A DNA stretch of 64,000 nt from Amborella trichopoda (taxonomy: Eukaryota > Streptophyta > Magnoliopsida > Amborellales > Amborellaceae), in contig NW_006499436.1 in the NCBI RefSeq assembly GCF_000471905.2, positions 6,968,302-7,032,301 on the forward strand, written 5' to 3'. This document shows, in pieces, positions 12,338 through 25,157 of this stretch; the first letter of the stretch is position 1, and each line of letters begins with the position of its first letter. The notes under the pieces were generated by a model, which made no database searches, had not been told where the DNA came from, and was given only the letters and a program-made list of their open reading frames with translations. A program made the position numbers and the translations under genes.

Positions 12338-15300
12338 NNNNNNNNNNNNNNNNNNNNNNNNNNNNNNNNNNNNNNNNNNNNNNNNNNNNNNNNNNNNNNN
12401 NNNNNNNNNNNNNNNNNNNNNNNNNNNNNNNNNNNNNNNNNNNNNNNNNNNNNNNNNNNNNNNNNNNNNNNNNNNNNNNNNNNNNNNNNNNNNNNNNNNN
12501 NNNNNNNNNNNNNNNNNNNNNNNNNNNNNNNNNNNNNNNNNNNNNNNNNNNNNNNNNNNNNNNNNNNNNNNNNNNNNNNNNNNNNNNNNNNNNNNNNNNN
12601 NNNNNNNNNNNNNNNNNNNNNNNNNNNNNNNNNNNNNNNNNNNNNNNNNNNNNNNNNNNNNNNNNNNNNNNNNNNNNNNNNNNNNNNNNNNNNNNNNNNN
12701 NNNNNNNNNNNNNNNNNNNNNNNNNNNNNNNNNNNNNNNNNNNNNNNNNNNNNNNNNNNNNNNNNNNNNNNNNNNNNNNNNNNNNNNNNNNNNNNNNNNN
12801 NNNNNNNNNNNNNNNNNNNNNNNNNNNNNNNNNNNNNNNNNNNNNNNNNNNNNNNNNNNNNNNNNNNNNNNNNNNNNNNNNNNNNNNNNNNNNNNNNNNN
12901 NNNNNNNNNNNNNNNNNNNNNNNNNNNNNNNNNNNNNNNNNNNNNNNNNNNNNNNNNNNNNNNNNNNNNAGAGAGAGAGAGAGAGCCTTGTGAAGGTTCT
13001 CGACATTGCTTTCTTCCATCAATATCTACTTGGCCTTTTCACGTAACTCTCTTACCACTTGCTCGGAGAGGGGTCTTGCTCAAGAAGGACTTCGAATCGA
13101 GGAAAAGTCATGCGATGTTCTTCAAATGAGAAAATCCAAGCATCATACTTATTTAGTAAGAAAAGAAGAAAAAAAGATTCATGTAATCAAGGATTCCAGA
13201 GAATGCTGTAGACACCCCATTTTCAAATCGGCTATTTTCCCCCATTTTTCCTAATTTTTAAATCCTTAAAAATGCTTTAGAAATGCCTAATAGACCCGTA
13301 GGGACCTTCCTACCCAAATACACCATAGTCTACCTTTTTCTCTGGTCCATAGTCCCTTGGACCATGGTCCAACCTTCTTGTATATCCTAGAGAATCTCCA
13401 AGATAATCCTAAAACCCTAGGAAACCATCCTAAAATCTAGAGTCATCCTAAACGCTAGAAACTAGGAAAACCAACTTAGATAGAAGTGTTCGGGATAAAT
13501 GTAATCAAGAAAACATGTAATTTGGATCAAAATCAAGAAGAGCAGTGAAATCCCGAAAAATTAGCCTATCTTCTATTTCGAGTCATTCAAGGGACCAACA
13601 GAAAACCTTAGATTTAGAGACCTAACCTTTGGAGAAAACCTAGAATTAGGAAGCCTAAACCTCAAGATACCTAAACCTTAGTTTTTTAAACCAAATTCCA
13701 GAGATTAAGGCCCTGACCTTGATCCTCTTAACCTTAGCCTAGAGCTTTAGCCTTAAAACCTTATATCCTAGAAGCCATGACCCTGGATCTAAGCTACAAA
13801 ACCCTAGATTAACCTATCTCGACCATTCATAGCCAATTTTAAGCAGATCTTAAGAGGGGAAAGTCTGCCAATTTCAAAGAGCAAAAGTGAAGGCAAAGAG
13901 GTGTAAATAACTTGTGGTCCTGATACGAAAGACACCACCAACTTTGGGCGTCTCGGGCCAATCGGCAAGTAAATTTTTATCTCCTTTTCTTCTTTATTTT
14001 CTTGTTAATCTCAAATATTTTAGTTAGATTTAATTTGCAGAAAACTTCTTTATTTTTGGCAAAAAGATCAAGCTGGCATTGCCGGCGATTTAAAGGAGAA
14101 TTGGCCTACATGGGTTAATTGGTTTTTAAATCGTAATTCGATCTTCATCCACGCATTCTCCATCAAATTTTAATTAACTAGCTTTATACCGATAGATCAG
14201 GGGATCTCTGATTTGAAATTCTCTCGATTTCGTGCTGTAAACAAATGCCAAACGGAAGGAAAAGGGAAAAAGCCATGTATTTGAGAAGTCCATGGGGAGG
14301 AATCGTCCTGCCCAATGGTCCCCTTTAGAAAAATACATTTTCTTGGAAGGAAGCTAATGGTTTGGGCTTAGGAAAAGGTGGTTTGGTGTTGTCTTTCTCT
14401 TTCTAGGAGGTAAGCAATCTCTGGGAAGGAAATGGGCTGCAGAAAGTTCCTTTGAGGTAATCTATTTATTCATGTTATTTATGGATCTTCTGGGGTGAGA
14501 ATTTTTATTAAAAGCATGTAAGGAAGCCACCCATTTCTATTAGGTTCGGTTGCGAGAGGTGCTTGCCATAGTATAATTTATCTTGCCATGGTGAGTTTCG
14601 ACGTTTTCTTGCTTGGCAAGATCCTAGGAAACGTGTTAGGGCTATTCTCTCCTAGGCACCTAGTGTATGTGTCATCTCACTTTCTTTTGATGAAATTGTT
14701 AAAAAACTGTTAAGACAACCATCGAAGAGGGTTCTGAGCCATTGGAAAAGTACAAAGCCCTTGTTAGGACAATAATTAAATCTTGATTCTTTTCGGGACT
14801 GAAATAATAAGAGTCCCTTGGAGAATGAACAAGTTGAGCACTCGTGTAGTTTTGAAGAAATTCAATTGATCTGGTTTAGACTCTAATATTACTGGTTTAT
14901 GGGGAACCATAAGTTCTTAGGGTTTTCCATATGTCCAAATGTTTTGGAGTATCGGGGTAGTGTAAGAGTCACTCATAAATTATGTTAGAATGACATGCAT
15001 GGCGAGCACATTTTGGCATGTCTGACACAACGGATGTGTCTGATGCACATCCCCACACACAATTACACATGGGTCAGTCATGTCTATTGTGTCTTTAACA
15101 CATTTTGAGTCAGACACTTGTATCTTGTCATGTCATACTTTGACATGTGTGTCCAAATATGGGACATACTCTTCCAAATATCCGGGCTGTTGTCGACATT
15201 TGGTCATGTGCATCCATCACTTAGGGACACGTGCCCATTACTTTGGACACACGAGTTGCAATATTGTTCTCCCTGATTTTGACACATCTATGATTTGGAT

Positions 15301-18300
15301 CCACATGTTTTCTTCTTTAAGTTGATTTTATTGTTATAAATAAAAAGCAATTTTATATATGAATAATATAGACGTAGGTGCATTGTACAAACTTGTAGAA
15401 ATGTGCTGTACTGTACTAAAAAATTATTGGTAGATGAGTTGGAGTCGTCGAATCCTAGTCGGACACGTATCCTAGTGTTACTGTTGTTATAACATAGCCC
15501 ATTAGCTGGAGGTGGGGTATAAGGCCTTTAAAAACATTAAGAGAAAATGTCTTGAATTCCACATGGCTTAATATCTAGCTTCCCAATCACCATATGGGTT
15601 ACAAATTCTGTAACTCCATGAATTGAATTTGGAAGTTCAACTCTTGATCCCTTCTTTTAACTTCTTTCCTACTTTTGGCCCGGTTCTCATCTACATGCAG
15701 AGCAGCTGCTAATTGGATCCAAAGAGACACGCTGCCATCTCTTTAGGCAAACTTCGTCCTTGCTATATCTTAGCTAGCACCACACTTGGGGCAACCACCC
15801 ATCTTTGACTGGCACATTAATTGATGAAAACTCAAGTCCATTCCTACTGATCCATGTAAGGTTCTCTGGCCAGAACCCGCCATTTCATCTGCATTGGGTG
15901 CACGTTATTGCTTAGAAATCCATTACTAAATTGTCCTGATATTACAATATAAGCATTGATTTGTAAAAAGAATCACTAGGCAAGGATATCCAAATGCTTC
16001 CAGAGTGGATGATAGCACTGCTGTATAGTAGTTGGTTTTTAGTCCAGCTACTAGGTCCACCTTCTTTTGCAACAAAAGGTTGTAATGGTTGGTTTGCTAG
16101 ATTAAGAAATAAGTGTTGATTTGTAAAATGAATCATTTGGCAAGGATACCTAGTGCTTCCATAGGGATGACACCACCATGATGTTATATTAGTTGTGTTT
16201 TAGTCCACCTTCTTGAATAATGGAAGTTGGTAATGATTGGTCTACTAGATTGAGTAAGAAACCTTTTTTGATATATTTTGGATATTATGTTCCCTAGTAA
16301 AAGATTAAATTAGCAAAATTTGACTTTCAGTTTCAGTGCTTGACAATTTTTCTAGTTGCTTTAGGCTTTGGTTATTCAACAGGGTTAGCTTTTGGTTTTT
16401 TTCTCAAGTCTTTGAATGATGCATCTACTGCCTAATATTTAGTGTATTTTTTTTTTCAGGGTGATAGCTACTGCCGTTGCGTATTTTCGACGTGTGTATA
16501 CAAGGTATCTGTGGCCCTCTTTTTATGTGACTCACGTAATTTCATTCTGCAAGTCGACCAATTTGCATTTTATTTGATTAATGTGACTTGTAATATTACT
16601 TTTTTGCGAAAGTTTGTTTATAATGAAGCTCATATATTTCATCAGATGGCATTTTGATTGATTTCATTCATATAAGTAGTTGATTTCACTTTTATATAGA
16701 AATTTCATGCAAAAATATCTTGCAGAAAATAACTAGAGAAGAACCCATGGTAAATATGCTAGCATTGCCAATGCAATTTAAATCTCACCCTGCAAAGCCA
16801 ATAATAGAAGTTTCACTAAGGAACTCCTTTCAAGTACATTAGAAGTTCCATGGGAGGATTGTGTCGTAGAAGTGTGAAAGGTGACTATGGGGATGGAGTA
16901 GGGTCGATGGTTCTTGAAACCCTGGGACTAGGCTGAGGATAAAGTAAGCAGTGGAGAGAGTAAATAGTCTTAATACTATGGTGATTAATGAGAGTTGAGT
17001 TGGTTCTAGACTTCTAGTGGTGCACTTATGGGAAATAATGCATATAGTCTCATGTTTCCCTTGTTCACTGTTTCAAAAAGCGGACAACCTAGCGCTTGGG
17101 CGGCCGCCTAGGCGGATATCCTTGGGCGTCTGCCTGAACCCGCCTAGGCAGCTGCCCAGCGCCTGCGCCTCACCTAGGGCCAGAAATGCTGCTCCTTGAG
17201 GGTATTTTTAGGTTATTTTTTTAATACTAAAGGGGCAAAATTGTGGGTTTTAGGTTTCCTAAAACCCATTAGAAACTATTTCAGAGAGAAAAAACCCAAA
17301 AAAAAAAGAATTCTACTGGGCCACCCAGGTTCTGGGCACTTGCCTAGGCGCTGGGCATCCTTGATCCCCACGACCGCTTAGGTGCCGCCTAGCGCTTTTT
17401 GAAACACTGCACTTGTTCTTTTGGAAGAAGTCCTTTTGTAATGAGTTGGATCATAATGGAGATGGATTTAATGGGACTTGAAGTGACTTTGTAATGAGTT
17501 GGATCAGAATGGAGATGGATTTAATGGGGCCTAAAGGTCACTTCAAAATGAAATTGAAGAAAGACTAAGGACCAAAAATAAAAATGTGGGCTTGTTGTGT
17601 AGGTTGGTATCTAGAATATATGGGGCTCCATGGTCTAGATGTGATAGGATGCACTAATGAGTTCGAAGTGCAATATGGTTATGAAAGTGACTTGGTTCTC
17701 TAGTCAATGGAGGCTTGGCTAAACTCTTGGATTTGAGGGATGAAGATATTGTGAATTTTGGGTTTCGAGGTTTAAACTCCTGGATTTTAGAGTGAAAAAG
17801 TACAAGGGGGTGTGAAACACCATTTTATACATTTTTTTTGTTTTTATTTAACACCTTCATTTGAGGGAGGTTTACAATATGAGAGGTGAGGTTAGACACT
17901 TAAGGACAAGAGCGAGACACACCAAGCAGCCAAAATAGAATCTTATTTGATTTGAAGTTGGCCATATGGTGCATGAGTCCATGCATGGGACATCTGAGAA
18001 TTGTGATACCCTACGAGAGAGAGAGAGAGATGCTTTTAGTCGTTTTAGAGAGGGTGGTGCTTTTGGACATTGAAATGGTACATAGAGAGAGGTGCTTTTG
18101 GCCATAAAAATGATACATATGAGAGAAAGAGAGGTGCTTTTAGGTCGTAGAAATGATACATAGAGAAAGATGCATTTGCTCATTGTGTTTAGTCCCACAT
18201 TGAGGATATACATAAGGGGAACTCCATCCCTTTTATAAAAAAGAACTCCATCCTTTTTATCAAGACTAGTAGGCTAGTTACCATTCGAAATAAAGGAGGT

Positions 18301-21300
18301 GAGGCATGGTCATTTAAGTTTTAAATGAAATATCTATGATTAATATTTTTTAAATAATAAATTAATAAATAAAAAATGAAAATAGTAATATAAATATAGA
18401 AATTGGGTCGGCTGTCGTTTCCTTAATACAACCAATTGGTTCTATCTGAGAACCTGCTGGTTCTTTTGGGAACTGCCTAGTTCTTGATATATAGCGGGAG
18501 TTGGATCGGTCCGACCGATTCCAGATCCGGATTGGGCGGTTCCCATCCAGATCGAAATGTTTTCAAACCCTAAAACACACATTTGAGGCATTAGGTTGTG
18601 ACAATCGCATTGTATACATCAGGGTTTGAAAAATGCCGATCTGGATTGGAATCACCTGATCCGAATTGGAAATTGGTGGGACCGGTCTGGCTCCTATTGT
18701 ATATCGGGACCTGAGCGGTTCCCAAAAGAATCGGCCAGTTCTTTGACAGAACCGGACGGTTCTATCGGAGAACGACAACCCACCCGGTTCCCACATTTAT
18801 ATTACTATTTTTAAATTTATTAATTTCTTATTTTTAAAATTTTAAAAATAAAAATTAATAATAGATATTTCATTTAAAGCATAAATGACCAGGTCTTACC
18901 TCCTTTGTTTTGAATGGTGCCTGGCCTACTAGGCTTGACAAACTGGTGGGAATTCCTTTTTGTAGCATTACACTATAAACCTCTTGTGTCCCTGATGTGG
19001 GACTAAACAAAATAAAGCCTAACCTCAAATCCTTATCCAGAAAGTACTTTTGGCAATAGAGATATCTATGATGGCTCTAAAATCATTTTCCAAGACCAAC
19101 AATAAAATTTTAAACTCAAAGAATGATATAGATCTTGTGGATTTGTGAACACTTATTTTAAGGCAAAATGAACGGTTTAGATAATTTGTTATAATGTACA
19201 CTATTTTTAGAGCTTGAAATCCGATTTTTTTTCACAACCATAATTTTCAATTCAAGATGATCGATATAACAATTCTCCAATGCTTGTTCGGCAATGCAAA
19301 CACTGGACAGTGGGGTTTTTATTTTAAACTTGGGTGAATTTGCTGTCTCGTGTTCGAAATACCGGACAATTATTAGGGATTTTCCAAAACCATGCGAGCC
19401 CCATTTCCTGCTCTTGCCCTTCTATTTCTCTCATTGAACCATATTTTGGAGTCATTTTTTCGGCATCCGTGGTGTTTTCCGGTGAGAGAGGCATTGTGGT
19501 GGTGTAGTTTTCCGGTGTATGGGTGGCGTTTCCCATCCATCTAGGGGTGTTTTTAGGCGAGAAACAGGACTGAGGGAAAGGGAAAATGAAGCCATCCAAG
19601 CCTTGGATAACCAGGATAGATCAAGACGTGTGATTTGGATGCCATTGATCAAGGTCATGGTGGTATTATGAGTCGAGTTCATGGAGGGTACAGTGATAGA
19701 GCGATCGGAGCTCTTGGTTTGGATCTTGGTGCCATTAGCGAGCTTAGAGAGATGGTGATAAGTGAACAAACCGGCGATTATGTGCTCTTTGAGGATTTGA
19801 GGGCGATAGCAACGGGAGCAAGAATGAATTGCCTTGTCCATGACTAGCTCTTTGGACCCAAGGTTTGATAGGATTGGGGCGAGTGAGGATTGAGTTTCAG
19901 GGTAATGGGTCAATGATGGGTAGGCGGTGGTGTTGAATTCTTGAGTGGGTCAGGGGGAGAGAGAGAAAGGTTTCTTGGACCTTGTAGAGGAGGGAAATAG
20001 CGAAGCAGAGGAGAGAGAGTTGAAGGCGATTACCCATTTTCGTTGAGAGAGAGAGAGTGAGAGAGAGAGAGGGAGAGAGAGAGAGTGAGAGAGAGATGGT
20101 TTCCTAAGGTTCAAGCAATGAACGGAGGGTTTCACAGAGAGTGAAACATGTTGTAGAGAGAGAAAGAATAAGTGTGAGAGTGAGAGGTTGCAGAGGAAAT
20201 GAAGGAGAAGAAATGGAACACGAGTTGAAGAGATAGTAAGAGAGAAAAGGAGCACACGAGCTGCCAAAGAAAGTAGAGGAGAGAGAAAAGGAAAAACACG
20301 AGTTGCCGAGAAAGTAGAGAGAGAGAGAAGGAATACACCAGTTTCCGAGAAAGTACAGAGTGAGAAAAAGAATATATGAGTTGCAGAGAAAGTAGAGAGA
20401 GAGAGAGAAGGAAAACACGAGTTGCAGAGAAATGGGGCTCGTACGGTTTTGGAATATCCCTAATAACTGTCTGGTATTTTGAACACCGGATAGCTCAAGT
20501 TAAAATAAAAATCCCGTTGTCCAGTGTTTGCATTGTCGGACAGGAGGGCAACTTAGGAAACAAACAAATTTGCTGTGGAGGGGGGGGGGGGGGTGGTTTG
20601 TGTGTGCTCGTAATTTCGGGAAAATGAGTGCCCATTTGGTAATTGATCCCCTCCAATAGTGTCTGTACATAATTTGCTCTAAAATCAATGAAGCATATTA
20701 TGATTGTCAAAATGCTTGTGGTGTTGACATGGGTGTTGCTAGGGTAGGGGTGTCAACAAGCTGAGTTAGCTCGTGAGGTGGCTTGTAACCAAGCATGAAC
20801 AATATTTATTGGCTGATCAAGCCAAGTCAAGTCAAACCAAGTGGAGCCTATAAGCCTGATTATTACATAGCCTGTCAAGCTGAGATAAGCTCAGCTTGAA
20901 TTTATTTAATACAATTATATATACAATATTGATTATGTCATACTGACCTCATCTCGAATATGAAATTCAGCTTGAGGTATTTTATTGGTAGCATAGATAT
21001 ATTTTGTATATTGGCTTGCTTATAGGTTTCTTGTCTTTTTTATGGCTCGTCTCTGCTTGCTTATAAACTTGTTTAAGACTTTAAGTATACAAGCCAAACC
21101 AAGCCATGCTCAAGCTTACCTTCCCTAATCAAGCCAAACTCAAACTTGGTGGTTCAAGCTCGAGTCAAGTTCAAGCCGAGCTCCAGCTGAGCCAAACCAA
21201 GTGGAGCCTATAAGCCTGATACCCAGTCATACTTAGACAAGCTCAGCTTGAATTTATTTAATACAATTATATATACAATATTGATTATGTCATACTGACC

Positions 21301-24300
21301 TCATCTCCAATATGAAATTCAGCTTGAGGTATTTTGTTTGTAGCATAGATATATTTTGTATATTGGCTTGCTTCTAGGTTTCTTGTCTTTTTTATGGCTT
21401 GTCTCTGCTTGCTTATAAACTTGTTTAAGACTTTAAGTATACAAGCCAAACCAAGCCATGCTCAAGCTTACCTTCCCTAATAAGCCAAACTCAAACTTGG
21501 TGGTTCAAGCTCGAGTCAAGTTCAAGCCGAGCTCCAGCTGAGCCAAACCAAATGGAGCCTATAATCCTGATTATTAAATAGCCAGTCAAGCTTAGACAAG
21601 CTCAGCTTGAATTTATTTAATACAATTATATATACAATATTGATTATGTCATACTGACCTCATCTCGAATATGAAATTCAGCTTGAGTTACTTTATTTGT
21701 AGCATAGATATATTTTGTATATTGGCTTGCTTATAGGTTTCTTGTCTTTTTTATGGCTTGTCTCTGCTTGCTTATAATCTTGTTTAAGACTTCCAAGTAT
21801 ACAAGCCAAACCAAGCCATGCTCAAGCTTACCTTCCCTAATCAAGCCAAACCCAAACTTGGTGCTTCAAGCTCGAGTCAAGTTTAAGCCGAACTCCAGCT
21901 GAGCCATCGACCCATGCAAGCCAAGCTTGAGTGATCAAGCTCACTTCGGCTCGTTGACAACTCTATCCCTGCATTCTGCCCCATTGTGAGAACTGACAGT
22001 CATAAGATCTTGGGCCTTCTCCTAACTGTTGCTGCTTTCCAATAACTTGGGGTTGAGTTTGGAGTTTGGACCATGCACAAGAGCAGTGTCAAGAATTGTA
22101 AACTCCCTGAACACCTTGATTTTTATTCCACTTATATCATGCGTATGGATCCGGCCTTTCTCATAGATCCCTTCATCTTTGTCATTGGGGGCATTTAAGT
22201 CTCTAAGGGATGTCTAAAGAGAGATATGGGATTGAAGAGACTGGCTGCTTCTGTTTTACGAACGAGCGACTTATTATTGAACAAACAAGTAGGGAGAGAG
22301 AATTGAAAGCCCACTCCAATGGAATCCTGGGCCATATAGGGCATTTTGTAGGGCTGTGATGGCTGCTAGATGTTTGATGCAAATGGCTTAGTCCTACATC
22401 AATTTTTGATGTTGACCATTCTGAGTAACTAAACTGCATAATTTTCCATTCAATAAGATGCATGTGCCTTATTATAGCATTTATATATATATATAATTTT
22501 TTTTTTCCTGATCTTATGATGCTTTCTTTTATTTTGAACTTAAAATGATATTTGATAATATAAATTTCTTTCTAATCCAATGATGCTTTTTTTATTTTGA
22601 GCTTAAACATTATATGATAGTACTTTTAAATTGGTGAAAATTTAGTCCTCTTGCAAGTCGCTCCTTTGTGGTAAATATTAAAACTTTAGAGAAGGAATTT
22701 CCATATGGTTAGCGAGCAATCAAGTCAAATTAGATAACAAAACTATTGCAAGAAAATTCAATCTTTGGGTGAATTGCACTAAATGCATCACATAAAATGT
22801 AGGATATTCATAGGCTAGATTAATAGGGATCTTAGTTGCCTGGGAAAATTTCTTGAGGATAATCCCGGAGGTTGGGGGGGAGGAGAGGGAGGGGAGGGAG
22901 GGAGGGAGGGGCATGGGGGTTCATTCAGACATGCATTCATGCGTGTGTGTCTGTCTAGTTTTATCCAATTTTAAATTTAGTGTTATAGGCCATAACCAGC
23001 GAAACCATTCAGATAAAAAAAAGTGATTACCAGTGAAGCTAAGACTGTCAACTTCACATTCGGAAGAACCAATGAACTTCTGGCCAGGAAATCGCAAGAT
23101 TTTAGGAGTGGGAGCAACTGATAATAGGATTCGGGATTTTGGGTTTTTAATTTCTGGAATCAAGACATATGGTTTAAGTACCACACTTTTAGCAGAAAAC
23201 TAAAATATATTAAAAGAAAGAAAAGTCTTCCCAACGCCTATAGGCAAAAATGAACAGTGATTTCGCCTACCCTCGTCACCGTCCAAAGTTCATCGTACAG
23301 TCACGATTGTTCGGTAGTATTTCATTTTTCATTTTTTTTTCTACAAATCGGAATGATCTGAAATTTGGAGCATGTGAACATCTTAGTGAGGCGCACCTAA
23401 TAAAAATATTAAAAAAATAATTCGCAAAAAATGATCAAAATACCCTTGAAATGTTTAGGGGGTATTTTGGTCAATTTATTTCAGGTAAAATAGTTTTTTG
23501 ATATTTTTCGTAGATTTGCCTATTTTGATGAACAAACACTCCAAATTTCATATCATTGCGATTTGTAGAAAAAAAATGAAAAATAAAACACTACCAGACA
23601 ATTGTGACCCTGCGATAAACTTTGGACGGTGACGAGGATAGGCAAAATCACTGTTCATTTTCGTTTATAGGTGTTTTGTAGTATCTTCCTTAAAAGAATC
23701 ATATTGTAAATTACTAATGGGTTTGGGGATGTCATACGAATCAAAATATCTTGGGGAATCCAACATGTCATAAAAGAATCCGTTGAAGTGTTGGATTCAG
23801 GGTGCCAGGTTTTGAAATAATCCTATTCGTGGTTCCTTCATTGTGAAAAATCCTTAGGTGTCTTGGAAGAATGCATGTTCATACCTTTGTTGGTCATCTT
23901 TAATATGGTTGCTGCATTAGAAAGAATGTCAGGTAACATAGGCTTGGAGTGATGGATTTTTGCTCTCTTTTGCTAATATCTATGCACCTGAATGGGCACA
24001 ACACATTAATTTCAGTTTCTGTATACTCATTTTCATTTTTATATGCCAGAAAGCAGCATAATTTCGTTTTTGGCTTTACAAATTACTGAATTTACCACCA
24101 TAGGGTAAATTGGTATCTAGAATAAGAATGTTATATATTTAGGAAAAGAATAACCAAGCTATTTTTGCCTGTTGTAGAAACAAAAGAAATAAAAACGAAA
24201 GGATCTAAGATGAGTGTTTTGTTTCTTGTTTCTAGTTTCTATGGGCATTGCGCGTTTTAAATGTGTTGCTGCAATTATCCTTTTATCATGAATCACGGTT

Positions 24301-25107
24301 ATGATTTCAGGAGGAGCATGACGGAATATGATCCATGCCTAGTTGCTCCTACTTGCTTGTACCTAGCATCAAAAGCAGAAGAAAGCACAGTGCCTGCCAA
24401 GCTTCTTGTGTTTTGGCTGAAGAAACTATGTAAGTTTCTGTTTTTGTTGTACCTGGCTTGTTGTGATGCTGTTCCAAATTATCTTAAGCTTCGTATCTTC
24501 TTGTTCCAGATGCAGATGATAGGTATAAATTTGAGATCAGAGACATTCTTGAGATGGAGATGAAGCTTCTTGAAGCACTTGACTATTATTTGGTTATTTA
24601 CCATCCCTATCGTGCATTGACTCCGTAAGAGCTGTTGCTCGGCCCACTTCCATTTTCCCTTTGTGCATTTAGTTCCACAACTTATATGAGTGTGACCAGT
24701 TCTTTTGTTGTTTTGAGCTGTTCTTGTAGTCTTGGAAAATCTAAAGTAATGTCAAGCATTGAAATTTTATAATTGTATTTACCTTCATTTTTATCTACTT
24801 GGAAGTACGAGTAAGCATGGCATTGGTTATCAGTGAGCTTATCTTGTAACAATCTAGTTATTATCTAAATACAGTGGGGAAATCATCACCTAGTCATCAT
24901 CATATTATACTAGTGGGGATTTATGGCCTCTTAAGAACTCTCTCTTCTCTCTCTCTCTCNNNNNNNNNNNNNNNNNNNNNNNNNNNNNNNNNNNNNNNNN
25001 NNTAAACTAACTAGGGGTAAAGGTAAACGTAACTACTACCTAACGTTACTACTATTACTACTTATTATTACTAGTGGGTAGTTAGTTGTCCGTCTTACGT
25101 AACTACT

Positions 25108-25157
<50 letters not shown>

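Noticed and set aside
12087-13129. Long open frames of Arg-Glu or Ser-Leu repeats on both strands
   Set aside because: They are translations of the GA microsatellite and of Ns; not coding.
19452-20418. Minus-strand frames of 100-150 codons in the long-TIR element
   Set aside because: They are low-complexity or unrecognised, with no conserved motif; kept only as possible cargo, not called as genes.
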